A stretch of 64,000 nt of DNA from Quadrisphaera granulorum (GCF_003149145.1 NZ_QGDQ01000004.1:62001-126000); one strand, 5' to 3'. Positions 1-8,928 are shown, counted from the stretch's first letter. Notes: generated from the letters alone by a model not told the origin. Translations and numbers: made by a program.

Positions 1-168
1 GCGTCGGCGCCCGTGGACGACCGCGGCGCGGCAATTGCGGAGCGGCGCCCCAGGGCCCCGCGCTGGTGGTGGGTGCTGGTGGTGGTCGCCGCCGCGTTCC
101 TGGGGCTCGGCCTCGGCGTGGGTCTCGCCCTCGGCGGGGCGCTGGCCAGGTCGGGGCGCGCCCGCTAG
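1..168 (+). CDS. C-terminal end of a single-pass membrane protein (partial)
   Basis: An open frame enters from the left edge and stops at TAG 166-168, giving 55 residues. An Arg/Pro-rich stretch is followed by a Trp cluster (RWWWVLVVV) and a Gly/Ala/Leu hydrophobic segment of about 25 residues, then a short basic tail (ARSGRAR). This looks like one C-terminal transmembrane helix with the tail in the cytoplasm. The rest of the gene is outside the window, so no function is offered. Its stop overlaps the stop of the convergent LuxR-type gene. Confidence 0.55.
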   Translation, partial: ASAPVDDRGAAIAERRPRAPRWWWVLVVVAAAFLGLGLGVGLALGGALARSGRAR

Positions 169-869
169 GGCGCCCCGCGATCCAGGAGGTCGAGGCGGCG
201 CGCGAGGGCCTCCAGCTCCAGCCGGGTCTCGGTGGGGACGCCCGCGGCGCGGGCCTTTTCCCGGAGCCTCTTGACGTAGGTCTTCACCGTCTCGAGGCCC
301 ACGTCCATCCGCCGCGCCACCGACTTGGCCGGCATGCCCGTGGCGTACCACCGCAGCGCCTCCAGCTCCCGAGCACTGAAGCAGGCGCGCAGCTCCCGCA
401 GCTCCCGCACCCGCTCGGCGGTCGAGGCAGCGACGGTCAGACGGCCGCGTGTGGCGCCTAGCACCACGCGGACCAGCTCGGGCACGCCTTCGCTGGTCAG
501 AGCCACCCCGCGAGCGCCGGCCTCGACGGCGGCGACGGCAGCGCCCGGCCCGTCGGCGTCGTCGAGGACCACCACCACGGTGAGACCGCGCTCGGCCGCG
601 ACGCGGACCGCCTCAAGGGCCCCCGACACGTGACCCACCACCACGACGCCGGCTGCCTCGGGCACGCTCGCGAGGCTGACCTGCAGGCCGAGGGCCACGA
701 CGGGGCGGGCGTCGAGGACCGTGGCGAGCACGGGCGGCGGCACTGGCGAGGCGCCGACCACGGCCCGTGGTGATGGCAGTGGTGATGATGGTGATGCTGT
801 GCGCTCCTCGAGCGCGATAGCTCCCTCGGCCCGTCGTTGCAGCACGGACGTGTCGTCGATGCCCTCCAC
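165..869 (-). CDS. Atypical LuxR/NarL-type regulator with degenerate receiver
   Basis: The 234-residue protein ends in a LuxR-type HTH (FSARELEALRWYATGMPAKS then VARRMDVGLETVKTYVKRLREK) and a short tail (TRLELEALARRLDLL). The middle (LDARPVVALGL through AVEAGARGVALTSEG) aligns by eye with the receiver of the regulator at 19906, but the acidic pair and the phospho-acceptor Asp are not recognisable. It is therefore probably a phosphorylation-independent regulator. The first 50 or so residues are low complexity. The start is GTG at 869. No kinase is adjacent. It is one of three regulators in the window with the same HTH plus tail architecture (also 14528 and 19906). Confidence 0.8.
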   Translation of the reverse strand: MEGIDDTSVLQRRAEGAIALEERTASPSSPLPSPRAVVGASPVPPPVLATVLDARPVVALGLQVSLASVPEAAGVVVVGHVSGALEAVRVAAERGLTVVVVLDDADGPGAAVAAVEAGARGVALTSEGVPELVRVVLGATRGRLTVAASTAERVRELRELRACFSARELEALRWYATGMPAKSVARRMDVGLETVKTYVKRLREKARAAGVPTETRLELEALARRLDLLDRGAP

Positions 870-974
870 GAAGCCCCCCTCAGCGCAGTGGTGGTCGACT
901 GATCCGCAGAGAGTCGCACCGGCGCGGCCCGCGGGCCAGCCCGGGCGGCTCCGCCGGCGTGGGAGTGAGGCAGG

Positions 975-2540
975 TCACTCGACGGCAGCCCGCAGGAGTG
1001 CCGTGGCGGTCCGGGTGAACGCCAGCTCGCCGTCGCGGGCGCCGTCGTCGCCGGTGGCCACCGTGCGGGACAGCTCGCCCTGGAAGATCGCCAGGCTGGT
1101 GCGGGCGTACGTCTCACGTGAGACACCGGTGCGGAACCTCCACCCGGCGGCCTCGATGACGGCCTCACCGTGCGCGAGCGCTGCCGCGTCGGCGACGGCG
1201 AAGTGCTCGGCAAGGACATCGACGATGCCCGAGCGGGTCGCCATCGTCGTGAGCAGCAGACGCATCCGGAAGCGCGCGGTGACGTCGGGATGGCTCCATC
1301 CCTCCCGGATCTCCCTCGTCACCCGCGCGATCCGCTCCTGCACGGTCTCCGAGCGCGGCGGGTCGAGCTCCACCGGCACCAGGTCGGACCGTGCCACGCA
1401 CCAGCGGACCAGGTCGTCGATGTAGTGCTCGTGCAGGGCCCACCGGTCCCGCATCTGCGCGGCGGTCGCGCGATGGCCGGCGGCGCGGGCCTCGGCGACC
1501 ACCCGCGCCGTGGAGATCGAGGCGAAGAAACGCGGCTCGGTGGCGGACTCTGCCAGCCCGAACTCCTCGGCGAGCACTGCCAGGCCGCCGCGGAGCAGCT
1601 GGAGGGTGATGCCGTCGTCCACGAGGCGGCGCTGGGCGGCCGCGGTGGTGCGCGTGCCAGTCTCGGGGTCCATGAGGTGCGGCAGCACCTCAGCGAGCGA
1701 GGTCCGCGGAGGGATGGCCGCCACGGGATTGCCGTGCTCAGGCACGGCGTCGACAGGCACAGCGTCGGCGAACGGGCCGGAGAGGGGTTCGGTCCACGCC
1801 CGCACGAGCGCGGTGAACCCGAACGCGAAGTCGCCGGAGGCGGTCGCGCGGGCCGCCTCGTTGCTTTCGAAGGACATGAACCGCAAGAGGACGCCCTCGC
1901 TGAGGCTGTGGACGCCGCGTGCCAGCTGATCGGTGGAGACGTCATCGCGCAGGCGCAGCCCGAGTCGCCGCAGGGTCGGCAGGAGCAGCGCCAGCCAGGC
2001 GGCGTCGTAGAAGGCCACGTTGAACCGGCGCAGCTCGCGCAGCCACGGCCGGGAGGCGGCCAGCGCCGAGGCGAGCAGCTCCACCCGGGAGGTCACGGGG
2101 ATCCGCGCCGGGTAGAGGTTCATGACGCCGAGACGCTCCCCGATCTGCTCCAGGGTCGTCCCCGGGGGGAGGCGCGCCGCGAACAGCGGCGCGCTGGAGA
2201 CCATGTCGCCGTTGTGGTGCTCCGCCCACAGGGCGTACCGGATGAGATCTTCGGCGTAGTGGTCCTGGCGGGGCCACCGGTCGCGCAGGTGGGCGGCCGT
2301 GACCCGCAGCGGACCGATGCGCGTCGCGGCGGCGGTGACGCGCGCCGCGGAGAGCGCGCCGAAGAACACCGGAGGTGTCGCCGAGGGGGCCGCCGTCGGC
2401 GGCTGGGGTTCGAGCTCGGCGAGCAGCAGGCGCATGCCCGCGTCGAGGAAGGCCGCGGTCATGGGGTGGTGGACGAGGCGCTCGCGCGCCGCGGGGGTCC
2501 GCCGCGTGGACGACCCCGGATGTCTCAGGCGTCGCGGCAT
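975..2540 (-). CDS. Tandemly duplicated TetR-like protein, function unknown
   Basis: This 521-residue protein is built from two related halves. Around residue 60 it reads FFGALSAARV, then LRDRWPRQDHYAEDLIRYAL. Around residue 335 it reads FFASISTARV, then MRDRWALHEHYIDDLVRWCV. Each motif follows a helix like TetR helix 1 (TAAFLDAGMRLLLAEL and TLQLLRGGLAVLAEE). The pattern resembles an N-terminal TetR-type DNA-binding unit plus a ligand-type helical region, present twice in one chain. The TetR relationship is inferred by eye; the duplication is visible in the sequence. The start is ATG at 2540; an internal ATG about 26 residues in is possible. It lies between a LuxR-type regulator and the secretion operon, so it might regulate either. 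Confidence 0.7.
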   Translation of the reverse strand: MPRRLRHPGSSTRRTPAARERLVHHPMTAAFLDAGMRLLLAELEPQPPTAAPSATPPVFFGALSAARVTAAATRIGPLRVTAAHLRDRWPRQDHYAEDLIRYALWAEHHNGDMVSSAPLFAARLPPGTTLEQIGERLGVMNLYPARIPVTSRVELLASALAASRPWLRELRRFNVAFYDAAWLALLLPTLRRLGLRLRDDVSTDQLARGVHSLSEGVLLRFMSFESNEAARATASGDFAFGFTALVRAWTEPLSGPFADAVPVDAVPEHGNPVAAIPPRTSLAEVLPHLMDPETGTRTTAAAQRRLVDDGITLQLLRGGLAVLAEEFGLAESATEPRFFASISTARVVAEARAAGHRATAAQMRDRWALHEHYIDDLVRWCVARSDLVPVELDPPRSETVQERIARVTREIREGWSHPDVTARFRMRLLLTTMATRSGIVDVLAEHFAVADAAALAHGEAVIEAAGWRFRTGVSRETYARTSLAIFQGELSRTVATGDDGARDGELAFTRTATALLRAAVE

Positions 2541-2613
2541 CCTTTCATCGTGTGCAGGGGTGATCAGCCCGGCGTAGTCCTCATTCGGTGGTCATCGCAG
2601 GGGGTCTTTCGGC

Positions 2614-3639
2614 CTATCGACGGCTGTCGAAGGTCACCCGGACGACTCCCGCAGCGCCCTCAGCCGGAGGCGGCCCGCCCTCGGGGAGCCACTGCGCCGT
2701 CGTCGTCGTCCAGGTCCGCCCCTGCCAGCTGACCTCTCGCACACCCAACCCGGCATGCCCTTCCACCAGCGCGTTCGCCACCGCCCAGCCCAGCTGGACC
2801 TGCGACGCGTCGGGGGGCTCGCCGTCCGCGGTGACGGCGATCTCGCACGTGTGACCACCGCCGTGCGCGCACGCCGAGACCGGCGTACGAGTGCCGAACG
2901 TGGCGTCTGCCCAACGGCGGGCGAACTCCGCGTTGGGCGCCACGCCATCTGCGCCGATCGGCCACGCGGGCAGCGGCTCGGAGGGCACCGAGCCCGCCAC
3001 GACGAGACCCGGTGTGGTGGGCACGGTGAAGCGGGAGACCATCGCGGTGATCGATTCGACGTAGCCGTGGGTCTCGCCGCGGGAGAACGAGGGCGGGGGC
3101 ACCCCGCGGTAGCGCTGCACCGCGCCCGGCCCGGCGTTGTACGCGGCGAGCATGAGGGAGATCGGGTCTCCCTCGTACCCGCGGCCGGTGACCTGCTCGA
3201 GCAGGTAGCAGTCGTAGGAGGCAGCGGAGGCGAGGGAGTCTGCCGGGTCGAAGATGTCCGCGCCGCCCCCGTTGGCGTCCACCGCGTGCTCGGCCCACGT
3301 GCCGGGCATGAACTGCCCCAGACCTCGGGCTCCGGCGTGGCTCACCGCGTCGGGCCGCCACCCCGACTCCTGCGTGATCTGCGCCGCGAGCACGGGCGCG
3401 GGCAGCTGCGGGCACAGCGTGAGGGCGTAGTCGAAGGCCTCCCGGTAGCGGTCCGGCACCGCGCCGTCGGAGACCGCCACGGACGACGACGTCGGCGCGG
3501 TCCACCGCTCGCCCTGGCGGCCCGCCGTCACCGCGACCACGACGACGGTCGCGACGAGCACCACGGCCACCACCGCCACGGCGCCCAGGACAGCAGCGAC
3601 GGCGCCCGCGAACCACCACAGCGCCCGACGGCTCAGCAC
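2614..3639 (-). CDS. Membrane-anchored lytic transglycosylase (SLT family) of the T4SS-like operon
   Basis: An N-terminal transmembrane helix (residues about 8-38) leads into an SLT/goose-lysozyme-type domain. The catalytic Glu is E91 in QITQESGW, followed by GARGLGQFMPGTW and LMLAAYNAGPGAV, the standard SLT motifs. A further domain of about 130 residues follows (WADATFGTRTPVSACAH, then QVQLGWAVANALVEG). The enzyme should cut peptidoglycan glycan strands outside the membrane, as VirB1-type hydrolases do to let a secretion channel through. It starts at GTG 3639, 15 bp after the ATPase stop, and is the last clear gene of the operon. Confidence 0.9.
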   Translation of the reverse strand: MLSRRALWWFAGAVAAVLGAVAVVAVVLVATVVVVAVTAGRQGERWTAPTSSSVAVSDGAVPDRYREAFDYALTLCPQLPAPVLAAQITQESGWRPDAVSHAGARGLGQFMPGTWAEHAVDANGGGADIFDPADSLASAASYDCYLLEQVTGRGYEGDPISLMLAAYNAGPGAVQRYRGVPPPSFSRGETHGYVESITAMVSRFTVPTTPGLVVAGSVPSEPLPAWPIGADGVAPNAEFARRWADATFGTRTPVSACAHGGGHTCEIAVTADGEPPDASQVQLGWAVANALVEGHAGLGVREVSWQGRTWTTTTAQWLPEGGPPPAEGAAGVVRVTFDSRR

Positions 3640-3654
3640 CTCACGCCCAGCACG

Positions 3655-5388
3655 TCAGGTCAGGCGCTGGGCGGTGTCGGTGAGGCGCCGCTCGGCGCCG
3701 TGCAGCACGTGCTGCACCGCACGGGCCGGCTCTCCGGGCACCTTCCACAATGCCTGGTGGGCGCCGAGCCGCTGCAGCGCGGACACCTCGACGTCGGAGA
3801 ACCCGAGCTGCTCACCGAGAACACGGGCGTTGACGGGCTCCTGCCGGAAGGAGACGACGACGTCGGCGTCGTGCACGAACGCCCGCCCCGGCCCCTGCGC
3901 CCCCAGCACGTCGGTGAGGTGCTGGGTGGCCCCGAGGAACTCCACGCCGAGCGTGCGGGCCTTCTTCACCACCTCCTGCACCACCGCGCCGAGCTCGGGC
4001 ACCCGGACGGCGTTCCACAGCTCGTCGACCACCACCACGCCCCACCCCCGACCGGCCGCCGTCCACGCGCTGAGGACGAGGGCGGAGGAGGCCGCCATGA
4101 GGACGGGGACGACGTCGGGGTGGGAGCCCTGCACGCCGGAGAGGTCCCAGACCACGACGTCGGCGTCGAGGTCGAGCTCGGGCGACGTCGGGCCGTCGAC
4201 GAAGCCGGCGAGGTCTCCGCGGACGAGCCTGTCGAGGAGGAGGCCGAGGTCGCGGCCCCACGCGTGCAGGTCGCCCTCGGTGATCGTGGCCGACCGCCCC
4301 GCCACGGCCGTCCCCTCGAACGGCTGGGCAGGGTCAGCGGGGGCGCTGAGCAGCAGCGCCCGCAGGTCGACGACGGTCGGCTGGCCGCCCTCGGGTGGCT
4401 GCCCCGACTGCAGCCGCTCGAGCTGGACCCGCAGCGCGAACCCCTCCTGCGGGGTGAGGCGTCGCCCGGCGAGGAACTGCAGCACCGATCTCACGAGGCC
4501 CTCGCGCCCGGCGGGGTCGCCGCCGTGCAGGCGCTCGTCGAGGAGGTTGAGGCGCAGTGGACCTCCGGGGGTGAACCGGTGCACCGCGCCACCGGCCTCA
4601 CGTCCGAAGGCGCAGAACTCCCCCTCGGTGACGGCTGGGGTTCCCGGAGCGGCGGGGACGGTCACGGCGCGCGTGTCGTAGACCCAGGCGCGGAACCCGT
4701 GCTCGGCGACCGCGCGCACGAGGTAGCTCTTGAGCAGCGCGCTCTTTCCCGCGAACTTCGAGCCCATGACTAGCGTCGACGAGCCCGACCTGCCCTGGTC
4801 GAACCACGCCCGTCCGCTGTGCCGGACCGGCTCGCCCGTGACGGCGTCGTGCCCGACGGGCACACCCCGCGGGGAGTCCCACGCCCGAGCATGGGCGTAC
4901 GGGAACAGCGGTTTGAGGGCGTAGAGGTCGCTGCGGATCGGCGGCACCGCGTCGCGGGAGTACCCGACGAGCCCGCCGACGCGCCGGCTCCGTGGGTGCT
5001 CTTCGGCCGCCGGCCGCAGCGAGGCACCTCCCTCCGCCGACGTGGTGGGCAGCGGGGCGCGGGGTGGCACGCCGTCGGCGGGTTCGCGACGCCGGAAGGC
5101 CGCGGCCGCCAGCGCGCTGGCCAGGCTGTCCCAGGCGGCGTCGAGTGCCCGCGCGGCTCTCGTCACGGAGCCCGGACGACGACGGGCGTGTCGCGCGACC
5201 TCGCCGCGCGCGGGCGGCGCGTTCGTCGCCACCGCCGTCGCCGCCGTTCCCGCCGTCCCCCGCAGCAGCTCCTCCCAGGTCGGTTCGGGGGGAGCTGTGG
5301 TCTGTTGGCCCCTTGGGCGTGACGGGGCGGTCACTCCCAAGGGGCCAACGCGGCACAGCTCCCCATCAGCGGCCACGTCAGAGGACAC
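3655..5388 (-). CDS. VirB4/TraG-like conjugation or secretion ATPase
   Basis: The 577-residue ATPase has Walker A GSKFAGKS (Lys about 215) and Walker B GVVVVDELWN (Asp-Glu about 455-456). The sensor-like segment FLGATQHLTDVL and the end (LWKVPGEPARAVQHVLHG) resemble AAA_10/VirB4-type motors. The first 130 residues are Pro/Arg/Ala-rich. The start chosen is GTG 5388, which overlaps the upstream gene by 11 bp (GTGTCCTCTGA). The frame is open further upstream, but that part looks like the antisense of other coding sequence. It presumably powers substrate transfer at the inner face of the membrane. Codons 9-34 lie inside a 76-bp palindrome listed separately. Confidence 0.88.
   Translation of the reverse strand: MSSDVAADGELCRVGPLGVTAPSRPRGQQTTAPPEPTWEELLRGTAGTAATAVATNAPPARGEVARHARRRPGSVTRAARALDAAWDSLASALAAAAFRRREPADGVPPRAPLPTTSAEGGASLRPAAEEHPRSRRVGGLVGYSRDAVPPIRSDLYALKPLFPYAHARAWDSPRGVPVGHDAVTGEPVRHSGRAWFDQGRSGSSTLVMGSKFAGKSALLKSYLVRAVAEHGFRAWVYDTRAVTVPAAPGTPAVTEGEFCAFGREAGGAVHRFTPGGPLRLNLLDERLHGGDPAGREGLVRSVLQFLAGRRLTPQEGFALRVQLERLQSGQPPEGGQPTVVDLRALLLSAPADPAQPFEGTAVAGRSATITEGDLHAWGRDLGLLLDRLVRGDLAGFVDGPTSPELDLDADVVVWDLSGVQGSHPDVVPVLMAASSALVLSAWTAAGRGWGVVVVDELWNAVRVPELGAVVQEVVKKARTLGVEFLGATQHLTDVLGAQGPGRAFVHDADVVVSFRQEPVNARVLGEQLGFSDVEVSALQRLGAHQALWKVPGEPARAVQHVLHGAERRLTDTAQRLT
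5289..5364. repeat. 76-bp interrupted palindrome inside the ATPase gene
   Basis: The arms pair symmetrically about 5326/5327. 5289-5299 pairs with 5354-5364 (GGGGAGCTGTG), 5304-5317 with 5336-5349 (GTTGGCCCCTTGGG), and 5319-5323 with 5330-5334 (GTGAC). Only two 4-nt internal mismatches and a 6-nt loop interrupt 30 matched base pairs. It lies in codons 9-34 of the ATPase frame, just after the overlap with the SCO6880-type gene. Its mirror symmetry is far beyond what base composition alone would suggest. Confidence 0.9.
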
Positions 5389-6973
5389 GGGCGAGCCCCC
5401 GACCGAGCAGCGTGCCGGCGACCACCGCCTGGTCCTGCCGCAGCGCCGCGACGGGCGCCACGTGCACGCCGCAGGCGCGGGCGGCCGCGACGAGGGCGTC
5501 GCCGTCGTCGTCGAGGTCCTCCAGGGACGCGGCGTTGAGCACGAAGAACGCCGCGCCGTAGCCGCCGTGCCAGCCGCCGCCGGCGGCGGAGACGTTGAGG
5601 CGGCGCTCGTCGGCGGGGCGGTCGAGGGTGGCGTGCAGGTGGGCGGTGGACTCACGGACCTGACGGCGCAGCTCCTCGCCCTGGTCGTGGCGGCGGGCCT
5701 CGGCGAGGGTGGAGACCCGGTCGCGCAGGTCGACGACGACGGCGACGACGTGCTCCAGCGTCCGCCCGCGCACAGCGCCGCCGAGGGTGTGCAGCGGCAG
5801 AAGGTCGAGGGAGGACTTGGCCTCGTCGGTGAAGCCGACCACCTCATAGCCCCGCAGGAAGCTGTCGCCGTGGCGGCCGTGGACGCCGACGTGGGTGGGC
5901 CGCACGTCCAGGGAGGGGACGAAGCGGGAGGGGTCGGTGGGCGTGGGGTCCCACAGCGGGACGGACCTGTCGAGCAGCCCGCGGTTGACCGCTGCCAGCT
6001 GCTGGGCGTCGAGGGGGCGCCGGACGGTGACGGATGCGGCCTCCAGCAGCGGCACCGCGGCGCGCAGGCGCCCGGCGACCACGCGGGCCGCCACCAGGTG
6101 CGGGTCGGACTCCCCGCGGGTGCGGGCGGAGCGGACGGCGGCGCGCAGCTGCGGGGAGGACGTGGCCCACAGGGTGAGGAAGTGCTCGTAGCGGGGGCGG
6201 GAGGCGGCGTCCTCGCGGGCGGCACCGGCGACCGCGCGGAAAGTCTCGGGGACCGGACGGGGCGCTGTTGGAGACGTGGCCTCGGCTGGGCTCGGGCCGC
6301 GGGGGGCCGCGCTGGCGGCGGCGTCGCTGTAGGAGCACACCGAGTACATCGCGACCCTGTCGAAGGAGTCCGCGAGCTGCCCCAGCGCCCGGGCGAGCTC
6401 GCCGCGGAGCCTGTCGTGGCGCAGGACGTCGGGCAGGCCACCCCACGCGGCGTCGACCTGCACCGTCACGCCGTAGTGGCCGCCGTCCTGGAGGTAGACG
6501 CAGACACGCGTGCCCGTGTCGCGGGCCTCGTCGTCGCCGTCGCCGTCGAAGGGGACGTCGCGCCACGTGATCGACCCGAAGGCCGCGGGCAACCGTCCGG
6601 GGGCGTGCCGACCCGCTTCGAAGCCGGCGAAGCCGCTGGCGGAGGCGTAGCGCAACTCGCCCGCACGCGCCAGGCCGCTCCAGCGGGTGACGTCGAGCAG
6701 GCGGAGGTAGAGGGGTCGCACACCGAACGGCCCGGCGAACAGCGCCACGCCCGCCACCGCGAGCAGCAGGCCGGTGAGCATCAGCTCGGGGCTGCGGGCC
6801 AGCACGCCCAACGGCACGCTGACCACGAAGACCCCGGCGAAGAACCACGGCAGCAACGCCTCCGGGGCTGTCCGGCCGCGGGCGAACGCACCGTAGGTGA
6901 CGGTGCGCTCGCCGATGACGTGCTCGTCCGCTGCTCGCCGGTCGAGTGTTCGCTGATCAGGTGCCCCGGTCAC
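5378..6973 (-). CDS. SCO6880-type conjugation/secretion membrane protein
   Basis: The 531-residue protein starts with about 30 polar residues, then two adjacent hydrophobic segments (PWFFAGVFVVSVPLGVLA and LLLAVAGVALFAGPFG). A long soluble region follows, with GGHYGVTVQVDAAWGG, LADSFDRVAMYSVCSYSD, RGYEVVGFTDEAKSSLDLL and a C-terminal GGGWHGGYGAAFFVLN. This layout matches the SCO6880 family of actinobacterial conjugative and T4SS-like loci, which sits beside a TrbL-like membrane protein and a VirB4-like ATPase. A role as N-terminal partner of the motor is inferred. The start is GTG 6973, overlapping the upstream gene by 17 bp; the C-terminus overlaps the ATPase start by 11 bp. Confidence 0.8.
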   Translation of the reverse strand: MTGAPDQRTLDRRAADEHVIGERTVTYGAFARGRTAPEALLPWFFAGVFVVSVPLGVLARSPELMLTGLLLAVAGVALFAGPFGVRPLYLRLLDVTRWSGLARAGELRYASASGFAGFEAGRHAPGRLPAAFGSITWRDVPFDGDGDDEARDTGTRVCVYLQDGGHYGVTVQVDAAWGGLPDVLRHDRLRGELARALGQLADSFDRVAMYSVCSYSDAAASAAPRGPSPAEATSPTAPRPVPETFRAVAGAAREDAASRPRYEHFLTLWATSSPQLRAAVRSARTRGESDPHLVAARVVAGRLRAAVPLLEAASVTVRRPLDAQQLAAVNRGLLDRSVPLWDPTPTDPSRFVPSLDVRPTHVGVHGRHGDSFLRGYEVVGFTDEAKSSLDLLPLHTLGGAVRGRTLEHVVAVVVDLRDRVSTLAEARRHDQGEELRRQVRESTAHLHATLDRPADERRLNVSAAGGGWHGGYGAAFFVLNAASLEDLDDDGDALVAAARACGVHVAPVAALRQDQAVVAGTLLGRGLARVL

Positions 6974-8504
6974 GGTTGCTCCTCCCCCTCGTCGTCCGCT
7001 GTGCCGTGGTCCTGCCGCGGGCGGGTGTGGCGGCGGCGGAGCCCGCGCCGCCGAGGCGGCGGCCGCGGCGCTCACGGGCGCGGTCTCCGTGGGTCCGGTC
7101 CGGCGGAGTGCGCTCTGGCGGGGTGCGCCCGTCGGGATCCGCACCGGCGTCGTTGCCGCCGGGCGCACGCCCCACCCAGTAGAGGGGGTTGACGGGCGTG
7201 CGGCGCGCGGCGCGCTCCTCCCGGCCGCGCTCGCGGGCGTCGCGGCGCTGGTCCCAACGGTCTCCCACGAGGGCACCGAGGCGGGTGCCGTCCAGGCGGG
7301 AGGCGCGCTCGCGACGCTCGGCACGGGAGGGGCGCAGCCGCAGCAGCCCACCACTGCGGCGGCGACGCGAGCGGGCCCCGGCGTACGCGGCGCTGCCGGC
7401 CGCGGTGCCGAACAGCAGCGACAGCAGCGAGCCGCCGATGAGCGCGAAGAGCACCACCCCGATGAGGTAGAGCAGTGTGACGAAGCCGCCGCCGAGGGTG
7501 GAGAAGTCCAGGAAGGACACCCCGATGACGAGCAGGTCCACGAACTGCAGCGGGAAGAGCAGCGTCCCGGCGAGCACGCGGACGTACGAGCGCAGCGCCT
7601 GACCGCCGTCGCCGGCGATGGCGGGCAGCAACCCGAACTGCCCGAAGACGGGGACGGCGTACACGGCGATCTGCCGCATGACGAACGCGAAGAGCACCAC
7701 GAGCAGCAGCGGGAAGAGGAACGCCGCCAGGAGCAGCGCGGCGAGCAGGGCGCCCGGGGACTCACCGAGCAGCAGACCCGCGGACAGCTGCGCCGACAGC
7801 TCGGTGACGCGCGCCGCGAAGACCCCCGCGAAGGCACCGGTCACGGCGAGCACGCCCGCGTCGACGAGGAGCACGAAGAACGGCACCGAGAACGCCGCGG
7901 GCAGCCCGACCGTGAGCAGCGCGAACGAGCGCCCCGCCGACTTCACGCCCTCGACGGCCCCCTCGACCACCATCGAGACGAGCCACTGCACGAGCGCGAC
8001 CACGAGCGCGACCACGCTGAGCAGCGCCCAGTGCCACAGGTAGACCTGCCAGTAGTTCCCGCGCAGCGGGTTGAACGCGGCGTAGGTGGTCACCGCGGTG
8101 ACCGTGTCGGTGAACAGCCAGCTCACGGACTCGGTGAGGGTGGTCGCCAGGCAGTCGTCGGCGGCAGAGGGCGAGGTGAGCCAGCCGAGCAGCCCGCTGG
8201 GGCAGGCGCTCGCCGTCGTCGTCGAGCCCTCGGGAGCGGATGGTGCCGGGGCGGGTGTTGACGGGGCGGGTGTTGACGGGGCGGGCACCGGGATGGAGTC
8301 ACCGGGGTTCGCGGGCAGCTGCTGCCCGGCCGAGGGGCTCGGCTGCGGCAGTGCTGGGGCGGGCAGCGACGAGGCGGCCAGGGCCGCGCCCGTGGGCACC
8401 ACGACGAGCAGGACCGCGAGGAGCAGCGACGACAGCCCGCTCGCGGCGCTACTCCGGCTGGTCGGGCTGGCAGTCCTGGCAGGGCTGCTGGGGCCGGCGC
8501 TCAT
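6957..8504 (-). CDS. TrbL/VirB6-like polytopic channel protein
   Basis: The 515-residue protein has a hydrophobic N-terminal segment (SSLLLAVLLVVVPTGAAL) that could be a signal. A Pro/Ser/Ala-rich external linker follows, then at least five further membrane segments (for example WALLSVVALVVALVQWLVSMV and LLYLIGVVLFALIGGSLL). It ends in an Arg-rich hydrophilic tail of about 130 residues. A GxxGP-free TrbL/VirB6-like layout of this kind forms the inner-membrane platform in T4SS-type machines. The start is ATG 8504, in ATGA overlap with the upstream gene; an upstream extension of the frame has no protein-like character. The basic tail probably faces the cytoplasm and the ATPase; this is inference. 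Confidence 0.78.
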   Translation of the reverse strand: MSAGPSSPARTASPTSRSSAASGLSSLLLAVLLVVVPTGAALAASSLPAPALPQPSPSAGQQLPANPGDSIPVPAPSTPAPSTPAPAPSAPEGSTTTASACPSGLLGWLTSPSAADDCLATTLTESVSWLFTDTVTAVTTYAAFNPLRGNYWQVYLWHWALLSVVALVVALVQWLVSMVVEGAVEGVKSAGRSFALLTVGLPAAFSVPFFVLLVDAGVLAVTGAFAGVFAARVTELSAQLSAGLLLGESPGALLAALLLAAFLFPLLLVVLFAFVMRQIAVYAVPVFGQFGLLPAIAGDGGQALRSYVRVLAGTLLFPLQFVDLLVIGVSFLDFSTLGGGFVTLLYLIGVVLFALIGGSLLSLLFGTAAGSAAYAGARSRRRRSGGLLRLRPSRAERRERASRLDGTRLGALVGDRWDQRRDARERGREERAARRTPVNPLYWVGRAPGGNDAGADPDGRTPPERTPPDRTHGDRARERRGRRLGGAGSAAATPARGRTTAQRTTRGRSNRDRGT

Positions 8505-8911
8505 GAGAGCAGGTCGAACCAGCCGAGGGTGAAGGTCGAGAAGGTGCCGACGATGAGGATGACGAGCGCGCAGCCGACGGCCGAGAGCAGGTGCCCGGTG
8601 GCGCGGCCGCCCTTGCGCAGGCTGCCGACCGCCGCGACGAGCGAGACCGCGAGTCCGAGGACGGCGGCCACGAGCACGAGGAACAGGACGACGCCGAGCA
8701 GCCGGCCGGCGGGCCCGGCGAAGCCGCTGAACGGGCCGGGCGTCGGGGAGGCCTCGGAGAGCATCCGCTGGAGGAACTCCCGGGTGCCGCCGTAGTCGGT
8801 GTCGTCCGTCGGTGAAGACCCCGGGCTGGGGCTGGGCGAGGGCGTCGCCGCCGTCATCACCCAACCCATGAGTCCCATGAGTCCCATTTGTACCACCCAT
8901 GGGAGGGACAC
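8501..8911 (-). CDS. Small two-helix membrane protein of the T4SS-like operon (pilin-like candidate)
   Basis: The 136-residue protein has a hydrophobic start, a Pro/Ser-rich stretch, and two transmembrane helices (LLGVVLFLVLVAAVLGLAVS and LLSAVGCALVILIVGTFS) joined by a basic loop SLRKGGRATG. The small size and the place just upstream of the TrbL-like gene fit the slot where T4SS loci encode a VirB2/TrbC-type subunit. Family membership cannot be confirmed by eye. The start used is GTG 8911, with GGAG upstream; three in-frame ATGs follow at 8887 and just after, spaced by GGGACTC repeats, so the true start is uncertain. It ends in ATGA overlap with the next gene. Confidence 0.65.
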   Translation of the reverse strand: MSLPWVVQMGLMGLMGWVMTAATPSPSPSPGSSPTDDTDYGGTREFLQRMLSEASPTPGPFSGFAGPAGRLLGVVLFLVLVAAVLGLAVSLVAAVGSLRKGGRATGHLLSAVGCALVILIVGTFSTFTLGWFDLLS

Positions 8912-8928
8912 GCCCTACTCCGCGGTGC

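Noticed and set aside
5389-6441. Long N-terminal extension of the secretion ATPase frame
   Set aside because: The frame is open to 6441, but the product is Ser/Arg/Pro-rich antisense-like sequence lying wholly inside the SCO6880-type gene. The GTG at 5388 with an 11-bp overlap is the natural start.
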